A DNA stretch of 13,825 nt from Flavobacteriaceae bacterium (GTDB lineage Bacteria > Bacteroidota > Bacteroidia > Flavobacteriales > Flavobacteriaceae): the NCBI GenBank assembly GCA_015489265.1, contig WFZY01000184.1, positions 1-13,825 on the forward strand, read 5' to 3'. The translations under genes and the position numbers were made by a program. Below the pieces are notes generated by a model. It ran no database searches. It was not told where the DNA came from and saw only the letters and a program-made list of their open reading frames with translations. Shown piece after piece: positions 7,364-13,825 of the stretch; the stretch's first letter is position 1, and each line of letters opens with the position of its first letter.

Positions 7364-7403
7364 GGATAACCAAATAATCAAATAACCATATAATCAGATA
7401 AAA
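7364..7403 (+). repeat. five units of an 8-base imperfect tandem repeat abutting the atpF start
   Basis: The units are GGATAACC, AAATAATC, AAATAACC, ATATAATC and AGATAAAA. They share the core ATAAYC (last unit degenerate) and end exactly at the base before the atpF ATG. No promoter of the TAnnTTTG type is seen in 7220-7403. An unstructured A-rich leader of this kind would favour translation initiation in a genome without Shine-Dalgarno sites; that role is inferred. With the hairpin and the two palindromes, these repeats account for most of the 332-base gene-free gap at 7072-7403, which has no gene. Confidence 0.6.
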
Positions 7404-7895
7404 ATGAACTTATTACATCCTGAAACTTTAGTATTTTGGACAACTTTGTTCTTCTTATTGTTCTTTTTTCTCTTTGTAAAAATAGCATGGAAGCCCATTT
7501 TAAAAACCATAAAAGAAAGAGAAAAATCTATAGAAGATGCTTTGTTAGAAGCTGATAAAGCCCGCGAAGAAATGGCTAAACTTAAAGCGGATAACCAACA
7601 AATCTTGAATGAAGCGCGAGCCCAACGTGATGAAATGCTCAAAGAAGCTAAAGTGCTCAAAGAGCAAATTATCAATAAAGCCCGTGAAGAAGCACAAGCT
7701 GAAGCAGGTAAAGAAATAGCCAAAGCCAAACAGGTGATTGAAAGTGAAAAACAAGCCGCTATCAAAGAATTGAAAAATCAAGTTTCGGAATTATCTATCA
7801 ATATTGCCGAAAAAGTTCTCGGAGAAGAATTGAAAGATAAAAACGAGCAAGTGAAGCAAGTTGAAAAATTGATTTCCGATATCAAATTTAATTAA
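7404..7895 (+). CDS. atpF: ATP synthase F0 subunit b
   Basis: Subunit b is the peripheral stalk that holds the F1 head still relative to subunit a. The product has 163 residues, close to the 156 of E. coli. One membrane helix lies at about 8-27 (FWTTLFFLLFFFLFV), followed by the family motif WKPI at 29-32, then a long charged amphipathic helix rich in Glu, Lys, Ala and Gln (about 33-150), expected to form the right-handed coiled coil of a b dimer. There is only one b gene here, so a homodimer is expected. The start at 7404 places the helix at the usual distance. The gene follows the repeat-filled gap after atpE and is separated from atpH by 3 bases. Confidence 0.96.
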   Translation: MNLLHPETLVFWTTLFFLLFFFLFVKIAWKPILKTIKEREKSIEDALLEADKAREEMAKLKADNQQILNEARAQRDEMLKEAKVLKEQIINKAREEAQAEAGKEIAKAKQVIESEKQAAIKELKNQVSELSINIAEKVLGEELKDKNEQVKQVEKLISDIKFN

Positions 7896-7898
7896 ACT

Positions 7899-8423
7899 AT
7901 GAAAGCAGCCAAACGCTATGCCAAAGCCCTTTTTGAAATTGCATCTACTGATTTAGATGCCGTTCAAAAAGATATGCACCGGCTCAAAGATACATTTGAT
8001 GCTAATCCCGAATTGCTTAAATTTTTAAAAAATCCAACCGTCCCCGCTTCAAAGAAGTTAGCTGCGGTACAACAAATATTTGGGAATAAAGTGTCTGACA
8101 AAACAGAAAAATTAATCAATTTACTCGGTCAAAAAGACCGCTTAAGTTTGTTAAAAGATATTGCTGTTGCTTTTAACGAATTATATAAAAACAAAAAAGG
8201 TATCAAAGAAGCAGAAGTCATTACGGCTATTCCTTTGGACGATACTTTGAAAAAAAGTATTCTCAATAAAATCAAAGCATTAACCGGAAGCAGTCAAATC
8301 AAACTGACCAATAAAGTGGACTCAAAAATATTGGGGGGCTTTATCTTAAACATAGACGATTTGCGCTATGATGCCAGCATATCCGGTAAACTGGCAAAAA
8401 TTAAATCAAAATTGGAAGCATAA
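7899..8423 (+). CDS. atpH: ATP synthase F1 subunit delta
   Basis: Delta (OSCP homologue) joins the b stalk to the top of the alpha3beta3 head. The product is 174 residues, the normal length. The N-terminal helical domain opens with the family pattern KRYAKALFEIA (about 4-14) and contains PELLKFLKNPTVP and LINLLGQKDRLSLL. The C-terminal part has the expected conserved strand GGFILNIDDLRYDASISGKL near residues 147-166. It starts 3 bases after the atpF stop and ends 14 bases before atpA, so it is tightly coupled to both. Confidence 0.96.
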   Translation: MKAAKRYAKALFEIASTDLDAVQKDMHRLKDTFDANPELLKFLKNPTVPASKKLAAVQQIFGNKVSDKTEKLINLLGQKDRLSLLKDIAVAFNELYKNKKGIKEAEVITAIPLDDTLKKSILNKIKALTGSSQIKLTNKVDSKILGGFILNIDDLRYDASISGKLAKIKSKLEA

Positions 8424-8437
8424 AAACATCAAAAATT

Positions 8438-10018
8438 ATGGCAGAAATAAAACCATCAGAAATTTCGGCAATCATTAAAGAACAACTAGCAGGCGTTGAC
8501 GCAACGGCTTCTCTAGAAGAAACCGGGTCGGTGCTGCAAGTTGGTGACGGAATTGCCTTGGTATATGGCTTAAACAACGCACAGTACGGCGAATTAGTAG
8601 AGTTTGACAACGGTTCGGAAGGCGTTGTACTCAACTTGGAAGAAGACAACGTAGGGATTGTAATTTTAGGTCCTTATACTGACATTAAAGAAGGTTCTAA
8701 TGTCAAAAGATTAAACAAAATTTTATCTATTCCCGTGGGTGAAGGTATTATCGGACGGGTCGTCAATACTTTAGGACAACCTATAGACGGTAAAGGACCC
8801 ATTCAAGGAGAAACCTTGGACTTGCCTTTGGAACGTAAAGCCCCCGGTGTTATTTACCGGCAACCGGTAAATGAGCCGCTACAAACCGGTATCAAAGCCA
8901 TTGATGCGATGATTCCTGTAGGACGCGGACAACGGGAGCTCATTATTGGTGACCGTCAAACCGGTAAAACCACTGTTGCCGTTGATACCATCATCAACCA
9001 AAAAGAATTTTATGACCGTGGCGAACCGGTATATGCTATTTATGTAGCTATCGGACAAAAAGCTTCTACGGTTGCTCAAATACATAAAACCTTGGAAGAT
9101 GCCGGCGCTATGGCATATACAACCATTGTTGCCGCCAATGCATCTGACCCGGCACCGATGCAAGTATATGCACCCTATGCCGGTGCTGCTATCGGTGAAT
9201 ATTTTAGAGACAGCGGTCGTTCGGCATTGATTGTTTATGATGATTTGTCTAAACAAGCCGTTGCTTATCGTGAAATTTCATTGTTATTACGACGTCCACC
9301 GGGACGTGAAGCTTATCCGGGTGATGTATTTTACTTACACTCACGTCTATTGGAACGTGCTGCAAAAGTTATCGATAACGATGAAGTAGCTAAAAAAATG
9401 AATGACGTACCGGCACCTTTAAAACCGATGTTAAAAGGGGGTGGCTCTTTAACTGCCTTACCGATTATCGAAACCCAAGCCGGTGACGTATCCGCTTATA
9501 TTCCTACCAATGTTATTTCCATTACCGACGGTCAAATTTTCTTAGAATCGGATTTGTTCAATTCAGGAGTCCGTCCGGCTATCAACGTTGGTATCTCGGT
9601 ATCCCGTGTTGGTGGTTCTGCACAAATTAAACCCATGAAAAAAGTAGCGGGTACGCTAAAGCTTGACCAAGCACAATTCCGTGAATTGGAAGCTTTTGCC
9701 AAATTTGGTTCCGACCTTGACCCGGTAACTCTCGGGGTTATTGAAAAAGGTCGTCGTAACGTGGAAATTTTGAAACAAGGACAACACGACCCTATGCCGG
9801 TTGAAGAGCAAGTTGCTATCATTTTTGCCGGAACTAAAAATTTGTTACGTGATGTGCCGGTTGAAAAAGTAAAAGAATTTGAACGCGATTATATTGATTA
9901 TTTAAACGCCAAGCACAGAGATACATTGGATGCCATCAAATCCGGAAAATGGACCGATGAAATTGCCGATGTATTAACTGCTGCCGCTTTAGAAGTCGCA
10001 GCCAAATACAAACAATAA
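8438..10018 (+). CDS. atpA: ATP synthase F1 subunit alpha
   Basis: Alpha is the regulatory nucleotide-binding subunit of the F1 head, alternating with beta. The product is 526 residues (E. coli 513). The N-terminal beta-barrel domain covers about 1-95, the nucleotide-binding domain follows with the P-loop GDRQTGKT at 171-178, and the C-terminal helical bundle begins near 385. The family signature PAINVGISVSRVGGSAQ is present, with Arg390 as the arginine finger that reaches into the beta catalytic site (E. coli R376). PGREAYPGDVFYLHSRLLERA is also intact. The segment after the P-loop carries an AYTTIVAANASDPAPMQ stretch typical of active alpha subunits. It follows atpH by 14 bases; a small hairpin lies between it and atpG. 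Confidence 0.98.
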   Translation: MAEIKPSEISAIIKEQLAGVDATASLEETGSVLQVGDGIALVYGLNNAQYGELVEFDNGSEGVVLNLEEDNVGIVILGPYTDIKEGSNVKRLNKILSIPVGEGIIGRVVNTLGQPIDGKGPIQGETLDLPLERKAPGVIYRQPVNEPLQTGIKAIDAMIPVGRGQRELIIGDRQTGKTTVAVDTIINQKEFYDRGEPVYAIYVAIGQKASTVAQIHKTLEDAGAMAYTTIVAANASDPAPMQVYAPYAGAAIGEYFRDSGRSALIVYDDLSKQAVAYREISLLLRRPPGREAYPGDVFYLHSRLLERAAKVIDNDEVAKKMNDVPAPLKPMLKGGGSLTALPIIETQAGDVSAYIPTNVISITDGQIFLESDLFNSGVRPAINVGISVSRVGGSAQIKPMKKVAGTLKLDQAQFRELEAFAKFGSDLDPVTLGVIEKGRRNVEILKQGQHDPMPVEEQVAIIFAGTKNLLRDVPVEKVKEFERDYIDYLNAKHRDTLDAIKSGKWTDEIADVLTAAALEVAAKYKQ

Positions 10019-10020
10019 TC

Positions 10021-10045
10021 TGAAACAGATGTGTTATCTGTTTTA
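10021..10045 (+). other. short hairpin between atpA and atpG
   Basis: AAACAGAT (10023-10030) and ATCTGTTT (10036-10043) are perfectly complementary around the loop GTGTT. A G-T and a T-A pair extend the stem to 10 bp at 10021-10045. It begins 3 bases after the atpA stop and fills more than half of the 43-base spacer. The stem is AT-rich and has only a TTTT end, so it is a weak terminator at best; an RNA-processing or stability role is equally possible. Confidence 0.4.
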
Positions 10046-10061
10046 AAAGATAAAAAAATAT

Positions 10062-10925
10062 ATGGCCAATTTAAAAGACATACGCACCAGAATTCAATCG
10101 GTTGGTAGTACCATGCAGATTACCAATGCGATGAAAATGGTATCAGCCGCCAAATTGAAAAAGGCGCAAGATGCTATTGAAAAAATGCGTCCTTATGCCG
10201 AAAAACTGACCGAATTGTTAAGTGGTTTAAGTGCCAATCTCGATGCCGAATTGGGTGGCGATTATGCAGATCAACGTGAGGTAAAAAAGGTATTGTTAGT
10301 GCCTATTACTTCCAATAGGGGTTTGTGTGGTGCGCTTAATACTAATATTATCAAGCAAACCATCCGGCTCGTCGAAAACGACTATCAAGGTAAAGACGTA
10401 GCAATATTGACCATCGGTAAAAAAGCTTATGATCAATTGTCAAAAAAATATAAAGTAATTGACAATCATAGCCATATTTTTGATGATTTGACCTATGAAA
10501 ATGTGGCGCAAGTGGCTCAAAAGATTATGGATGATTTTGTCGACAGAAAATACGATAAAGTCGTTTTGATCTATAACAGCTTTAAAAATGCTGCTACGCA
10601 AATTGTTAAAACCGAACAATTTTTGCCTATCAAAACTGAAGCATCCGAAAGTAATGTCGTATTGGATTACCTTTACGAACCGTCACAAGCACAAATTGTT
10701 TTGGAATTGATACCAAAATCATTAAAAACACAGTTTTATAAAGCTATTCGTGATGCATGGGCATCGGAACACGGCGCACGAATGACATCAATGCACAAAG
10801 CTACCGATAATGCCAAAGAAATGAAAGCCGACTTGACCTTGCAATACAACAAAGCCCGTCAAGCGGTCATTACCGGTGAAATACTCGAAATAGTCAGTGG
10901 CGCAGAAGCCCTTAAAGGTTCATAA
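10062..10925 (+). CDS. atpG: ATP synthase F1 subunit gamma
   Basis: Gamma is the rotating central shaft that couples the c-ring to catalysis. The product has 287 residues, the same as E. coli. The N-terminal helix has the family pattern NLKDIRTRIQSVGSTMQITNAMKMVSAAKL at about 3-32, forming one strand of the coiled-coil shaft. A Rossmann-like middle domain contains the SNRGLCGALNTN motif near residue 83. The C-terminal helix has the signature ASEHGARMTSMHKATDNA and ends in the shaft pattern QYNKARQAVITGEILEIVSGAEAL. It ends in tandem TAA TAA stops and is followed 32 bases later by atpD. Confidence 0.97.
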   Translation: MANLKDIRTRIQSVGSTMQITNAMKMVSAAKLKKAQDAIEKMRPYAEKLTELLSGLSANLDAELGGDYADQREVKKVLLVPITSNRGLCGALNTNIIKQTIRLVENDYQGKDVAILTIGKKAYDQLSKKYKVIDNHSHIFDDLTYENVAQVAQKIMDDFVDRKYDKVVLIYNSFKNAATQIVKTEQFLPIKTEASESNVVLDYLYEPSQAQIVLELIPKSLKTQFYKAIRDAWASEHGARMTSMHKATDNAKEMKADLTLQYNKARQAVITGEILEIVSGAEALKGS

Positions 10926-10957
10926 TAAATAAGTTAAACAGATTAAAATATCATATA

Positions 10958-12472
10958 ATGTCACAACAAAAAGGTAAAATCTCTCAGATCATCGGTCCGG
11001 TTATCGATGTGGTTTTTGAAGGTGAGAATATCAGTCTTCCAAAAATTTATGACTCTATGAAAGTAACCCGTCCGGACGGTCAAGAAGTCATTTTGGAAGT
11101 GCAACAACATACCGGTGAGAATACCGTGCGAACTATCGCAATGGATTCTACAGACGGCTTACAAAGAGGTAAAGAAGTTGAATTACTCGGTTCGCCTATT
11201 AAAATGCCGAAAGGTAAAGTTTTCGGACGTTTGTTTAATGTTATCGGTGACCCGATTGACGGTATGGAACCCATGCCTAAAGATGGTGATAACGGTAGCC
11301 CGATTCACAAACCGGCGCCTAAATTTGACCAATTATCGACTTCAACCGAGCCCTTATATACCGGTATTAAAGTTATCGATTTGATTGAGCCATACTCAAA
11401 AGGTGGTAAAATCGGTTTATTCGGTGGTGCCGGTGTTGGTAAAACCGTATTAATTCAAGAGTTGATTAACAATATTGCCAAAGGTCACGGCGGTTTGTCC
11501 GTTTTTGCCGGTGTTGGAGAACGAACCCGTGAAGGAAACGATTTATTGCGTGAAATGTTAGAATCCGGAATTATCAAATACGGAGATGCGTTCATGGAAT
11601 CTATGGAAAAAGGCGGATGGGATATCAATAAAATTGATCGTAAAGAACTGGAAGAATCCAAAGCGACTTTTGTATTCGGTCAGATGAACGAACCCCCGGG
11701 CGCCCGTGCACGTGTCGCCTTATCCGGTTTGACCATTGCCGAATATTTCCGTGACGGTGCCGGTACCGGTGAAGGTAAAGACGTATTATTCTTTATCGAT
11801 AATATTTTCCGTTTTACACAAGCCGGTTCCGAAGTATCCGCACTCTTAGGTCGTATGCCGTCAGCTGTGGGTTACCAACCGACATTGGCTAGTGAAATGG
11901 GTGCCTTACAAGAACGAATTACATCGACTAAAAACGGTTCTATTACGTCGGTTCAAGCAGTTTATGTACCGGCAGATGACTTGACTGACCCGGCGCCTGC
12001 TACAACCTTTGCCCACTTGGACGCTACTACCGTGTTATCCCGTAAAATCGCCGAGTTAGGTATTTATCCGGCTGTGGATCCTTTGGATTCAACATCACGA
12101 ATTTTGACACCGGAAATCGTAGGCAAAGAACACTATGAAACTGCACAACGCGTGATTGAAATTTTGCAACGTTACAAAGAGTTACAAGACATCATCGCTA
12201 TTTTGGGTATGGAAGAATTGAGTGAAGAAGATAAATTAGTTGTTCACCGCGCAAGACGTGTACAACGGTTCTTGTCTCAACCCTTCCATGTAGCTGAACA
12301 ATTTACCGGTATTCCGGGTGTTTTAGTCGATATTAAAGATACCATTAAAGGTTTTAATATGATTATGGATGGTGAGTTAGACCACCTGCCCGAAGCTGCC
12401 TTTAACTTAAAAGGTAGTATTGAGGACGCCATTGAAGCCGGTGAAAAAATGTTAGCAGAAGCTAAAAACTAA
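10958..12472 (+). CDS. atpD: ATP synthase F1 subunit beta, catalytic
   Basis: Beta carries the ATP-making sites of F1. The product has 504 residues, against 460 in E. coli. The P-loop is GGAGVGKT at 156-163, the catalytic glutamate is Glu188 in GERTREGND, and the adenine-side Tyr is Tyr370 in GIYPAVDPLDS. ALLGRMPSAVGYQPTL and the closing-helix motif EELSEED (419-425, DELSEED in E. coli) are intact. Much of the extra length is an insertion of about 27 residues near 207-235, between GND and FGQMNEPPGAR; it is charged and contains YGDAFMESMEKGGWD. From memory, other Bacteroidota betas have a similar insert. It follows atpG by 32 bases with no promoter in the gap and precedes atpC by 13 bases. 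Confidence 0.98.
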   Translation: MSQQKGKISQIIGPVIDVVFEGENISLPKIYDSMKVTRPDGQEVILEVQQHTGENTVRTIAMDSTDGLQRGKEVELLGSPIKMPKGKVFGRLFNVIGDPIDGMEPMPKDGDNGSPIHKPAPKFDQLSTSTEPLYTGIKVIDLIEPYSKGGKIGLFGGAGVGKTVLIQELINNIAKGHGGLSVFAGVGERTREGNDLLREMLESGIIKYGDAFMESMEKGGWDINKIDRKELEESKATFVFGQMNEPPGARARVALSGLTIAEYFRDGAGTGEGKDVLFFIDNIFRFTQAGSEVSALLGRMPSAVGYQPTLASEMGALQERITSTKNGSITSVQAVYVPADDLTDPAPATTFAHLDATTVLSRKIAELGIYPAVDPLDSTSRILTPEIVGKEHYETAQRVIEILQRYKELQDIIAILGMEELSEEDKLVVHRARRVQRFLSQPFHVAEQFTGIPGVLVDIKDTIKGFNMIMDGELDHLPEAAFNLKGSIEDAIEAGEKMLAEAKN

Positions 12473-12485
12473 TAAATAACGGAAA

Positions 12486-12764
12486 ATGAAAGTAGATATC
12501 GTAACCCCCGAAGGCGCATTATTTTCAGGAGAAGTCGATTCAATCGTCGTTCCCGGCGTTAACGGTTCTTTTGAAATGTTAAACAATCACGCCCCCATCA
12601 TTGCCGTTTTACAAAAAGGTGAGGTTCGGTTAAAAGGACAAGGTATTTTGATAGATAACGAATTGAAAGACAAATTTGAAATCAAACAAGGCGAAGTCAT
12701 CTTGCCCATCAATTCGGGGACGGTTGAGATGAAGAATAACAATGTTATAATTTTAGCTGAATAG
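12486..12764 (+). CDS. atpC: ATP synthase F1 subunit epsilon, short form without the C-terminal helical domain
   Basis: Epsilon links the gamma shaft to the c-ring. The product has 92 residues (E. coli 139). The sequence covers the N-terminal beta-sandwich only: MKVDIVTPEGALFSGEVDSIVVPG, the NGSFEMLNNHAPIIAVLQKGEV signature at about 26-47, and final strands ending NNNVIILAE. The two C-terminal helices that inhibit ATP hydrolysis in E. coli and bind ATP in Bacillus are absent, and the natural stop is followed by a terminator, so this is not a frameshift. Short epsilons are, to my knowledge, usual in Bacteroidota. Control of hydrolysis must rest on other parts. It is the last gene of the operon. 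Confidence 0.95.
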   Translation: MKVDIVTPEGALFSGEVDSIVVPGVNGSFEMLNNHAPIIAVLQKGEVRLKGQGILIDNELKDKFEIKQGEVILPINSGTVEMKNNNVIILAE

Positions 12765-12785
12765 TTAAATTTTTAATATTTTGTC

Positions 12786-12821
12786 AACAAAAGGGTGGCG
12801 ATTGTCATCCTTTTGTTTTTT
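12786..12821 (+). terminator. intrinsic terminator of the ATP synthase operon
   Basis: The left arm AACAAAAGGGTGGC (12786-12799) pairs with the right arm GTCATCCTTTTGTT (12804-12817) over 14 bp, with two G-T wobbles, around the loop GATT. The stem runs into a T tract at 12816-12821. It lies 21 bases after the atpC stop, before a new promoter region, and marks the end of the operon. Confidence 0.8.
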
Positions 12822-12848
12822 ATATTAAAATTCCTTTTCTATTTAGAA

Positions 12849-12864
12849 TAATTTTGTAGTTTTG
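12849..12864 (+). promoter_or_regulatory. two adjacent TAnnTTTG -7 elements upstream of the SPOR gene
   Basis: TAATTTTG (12849-12856) is followed directly by TAGTTTTG (12857-12864); both match the Bacteroidota -7 consensus exactly. No convincing TTG -33 element is seen 17-23 bases upstream, where the sequence is T/A-rich (CCTTTTCTATTTAG). Transcription would begin near 12862-12871, leaving a leader of about 20-30 bases before the ATG at 12892. The location just after a terminator supports a promoter here. Confidence 0.5.
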
Positions 12865-12891
12865 TTAAAACATTTTAATAAAATAACAAAT

Positions 12892-13530
12892 ATGGAAGAA
12901 TTTGATTTTGATATCCGACAAAACAATGAAGAAAAATCAACGTTGAATTACCCTTTAATCATTGGCTTAATTGTGGCGCTACTTTTAATAGGTGGTGGTA
13001 TTTATTGGTTTGTAACTCGTGATAATGATGATACAGATGAAACTCAAAAAGAAATGGTTTCAAGTGATGAAACTACAACATCAGATACCAATGATCAATC
13101 AGCCGAAAAAGTGATTGATACTACGGATTTAAATAATAACCAAGAAAATACAGCTGCTTCTCAAGATAATCAAGCCAGTGATAATAATGATAATTCGGAT
13201 CAAACAGAATCTTCTGATTCAACAACCAATACAACATCTGATACAAATATGACTGATACTACAACTTCGACTTCCACTACCGTTTCAACCGATAATTCCG
13301 GCAATATTTATTTTATAGTCAGTGGTGCTTTTAAAAGCGAAGACAATGCAAAAAATAAAGTCGGTAAACTAAAAGCGGATGGTTATAATGCCGTTATAGT
13401 CGGACAAAATGGCGCCGGCTTGTATATTGTTGCTTACGAGGGTTTTCCAAATATTGATGATGCTAAAACCAAATTGGCAGAGATTAGACAATCACACCCG
13501 CAAGCTTGGATTTATAAGAAACAGAATTAG
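12892..13530 (+). CDS. single-pass membrane protein with C-terminal SPOR domain (FtsN-like topology)
   Basis: The product has 212 residues from the ATG at 12892. A TTG 30 bases upstream keeps the frame open, but it lies inside the -7 promoter motif and would add an unconvincing start, so I prefer the ATG. A short acidic cytoplasmic end (1-18) precedes one membrane helix (about 20-41, PLIIGLIVALLLIGGGIYWF). Next comes a low-complexity linker (about 43-137) made largely of Asp, Asn, Ser, Thr, Gln and Glu, then a SPOR domain (about 138-212, from NIYFIVSGAFKSEDNA to AWIYKK). SPOR domains bind peptidoglycan lacking stem peptides, usually at the division septum. The layout is that of FtsN, but I cannot assign orthology. 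It has its own promoter region; its stop overlaps the lipB stop on the other strand. Confidence 0.85.
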   Translation: MEEFDFDIRQNNEEKSTLNYPLIIGLIVALLLIGGGIYWFVTRDNDDTDETQKEMVSSDETTTSDTNDQSAEKVIDTTDLNNNQENTAASQDNQASDNNDNSDQTESSDSTTNTTSDTNMTDTTTSTSTTVSTDNSGNIYFIVSGAFKSEDNAKNKVGKLKADGYNAVIVGQNGAGLYIVAYEGFPNIDDAKTKLAEIRQSHPQAWIYKKQN

Positions 13531-13825
13531 AAGTTACTTTGAATAAATTCTGCATGTGTTAACTTAGCAAAGGTTGTTAGAATTTGCTGTTTCAAAATAT
13601 TTTTATCAGGGGTATATCCTAATTCTTTTTGAAGGGATGTTACCCCTTTGTTTTTAATACCGCATGGGATTATATGATCAAAATAAGATAAATCCGTATT
13701 GACATTTAAAGCAAATCCGTGCATAGTAACCCATCGACTGGTCTTAACCCCCATAGCACATATTTTTCGGGCGTTCGGTTTGCCTGCATCTAGCCATACA
13801 CCGGTTTCCCCTTTACTGCGTTCCC
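13527..13825 (-). CDS. lipB: lipoyl(octanoyl) transferase, C-terminal part (5' end outside window)
   Basis: LipB moves an octanoyl group from acyl carrier protein to lipoyl domains of 2-oxoacid dehydrogenases and the glycine cleavage H protein, the first step of endogenous lipoate synthesis. The 98 residues visible run on the minus strand from the window edge: ETGVWLDAGKPNARKICAMG, then VTMHGFALNVNTDL, then the HIIPCGI motif. The cysteine in PCGI (codon 13662-13664) is the acyl-carrying nucleophile. The lysine in ARKICAMG (codon 13764-13766) matches the conserved catalytic lysine. A Met at 13754 lies inside the domain and is not the true start; the reading frame continues through 13825. The end KGVTSLQKELG is typical. 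Its stop overlaps the SPOR gene stop on the opposite strand. Confidence 0.93.
   Translation of the reverse strand, partial: ERSKGETGVWLDAGKPNARKICAMGVKTSRWVTMHGFALNVNTDLSYFDHIIPCGIKNKGVTSLQKELGYTPDKNILKQQILTTFAKLTHAEFIQSNF

Noticed and set aside
7394..7765. Minus-strand open frame of 123 residues rich in Ser, Ala and Leu opposite atpF
   Set aside because: This composition is what the reverse of a Glu/Lys/Ala-rich coiled-coil gene gives; atpF is certain on the plus strand.
8879..9256. Minus-strand open frame of 125 residues opposite atpA
   Set aside because: Shadow of a highly conserved gene; no motif in its translation.
12862..12891. TTG start giving ten more residues on the SPOR protein
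   Set aside because: The TTG is part of a -7 promoter motif and would probably not be within the message; the ATG at 12892 leads straight into a normal acidic N-terminus.
13527..13754. Treating the Met at 13754 as the start of a 75-residue minus-strand gene
   Set aside because: The frame continues upstream to the window edge with conserved LipB sequence including the catalytic lysine, so this Met is internal.

Overview
The window looks like a chromosomal piece of a Bacteroidota genome, most likely Flavobacteriia or a close relative. It is AT-rich. Secreted proteins carry signal peptides ending in a 'FAQ'-type cleavage site. Two proteins end in a type IX secretion (T9SS) type A sorting tail with the Y-P-N-P motif. 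Starts lack Shine-Dalgarno sequences, and promoter-like sites fit the Bacteroidota form TTG...TAnnTTTG. I cannot name the genus.

Layout. (1) Positions 1-5490 hold a cell-envelope and secretion block, all on the plus strand with gaps of 3, 22 and 36 bases: the C-terminal end of a probable outer-membrane barrel protein, a 415-residue predicted outer-membrane barrel protein with a signal peptide, and two Asp-box (BNR/VPS10-like) beta-propeller proteins with T9SS tails (484 and 829 residues). (2) A promoter at about 5631-5660 opens a complete F-type ATP synthase cluster at 5680-12764, in the order atpB-atpE-atpF-atpH-atpA-atpG-atpD-atpC (subunits a, c, b, delta, alpha, gamma, beta, epsilon). All catalytic and proton-path residues I looked for are present, so the complex should be functional. 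A terminator closes the cluster at 12786-12821. (3) A separate promoter region precedes a single-pass membrane protein with a C-terminal SPOR (peptidoglycan-binding) domain and FtsN-like topology. (4) The 3' part of lipB (octanoyltransferase) lies on the minus strand and meets the SPOR gene tail to tail with a 4-base overlap; it runs off the window end.

The least ordinary part is the 332-base non-coding gap between atpE and atpF. It holds a perfect 17-bp terminator-like hairpin directly after atpE, then a pair of REP-like inverted-repeat elements sharing an identical 27-base arm, then five units of an 8-base tandem repeat that run up to the atpF start. A second small hairpin sits between atpA and atpG. 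These could segment expression of the operon, for example by making extra atpB-atpE message for the multicopy c-ring, but that is inference. I found no CRISPR array, tRNA, rRNA, transposase, phage gene or defence system. I see no convincing new multi-gene system here.
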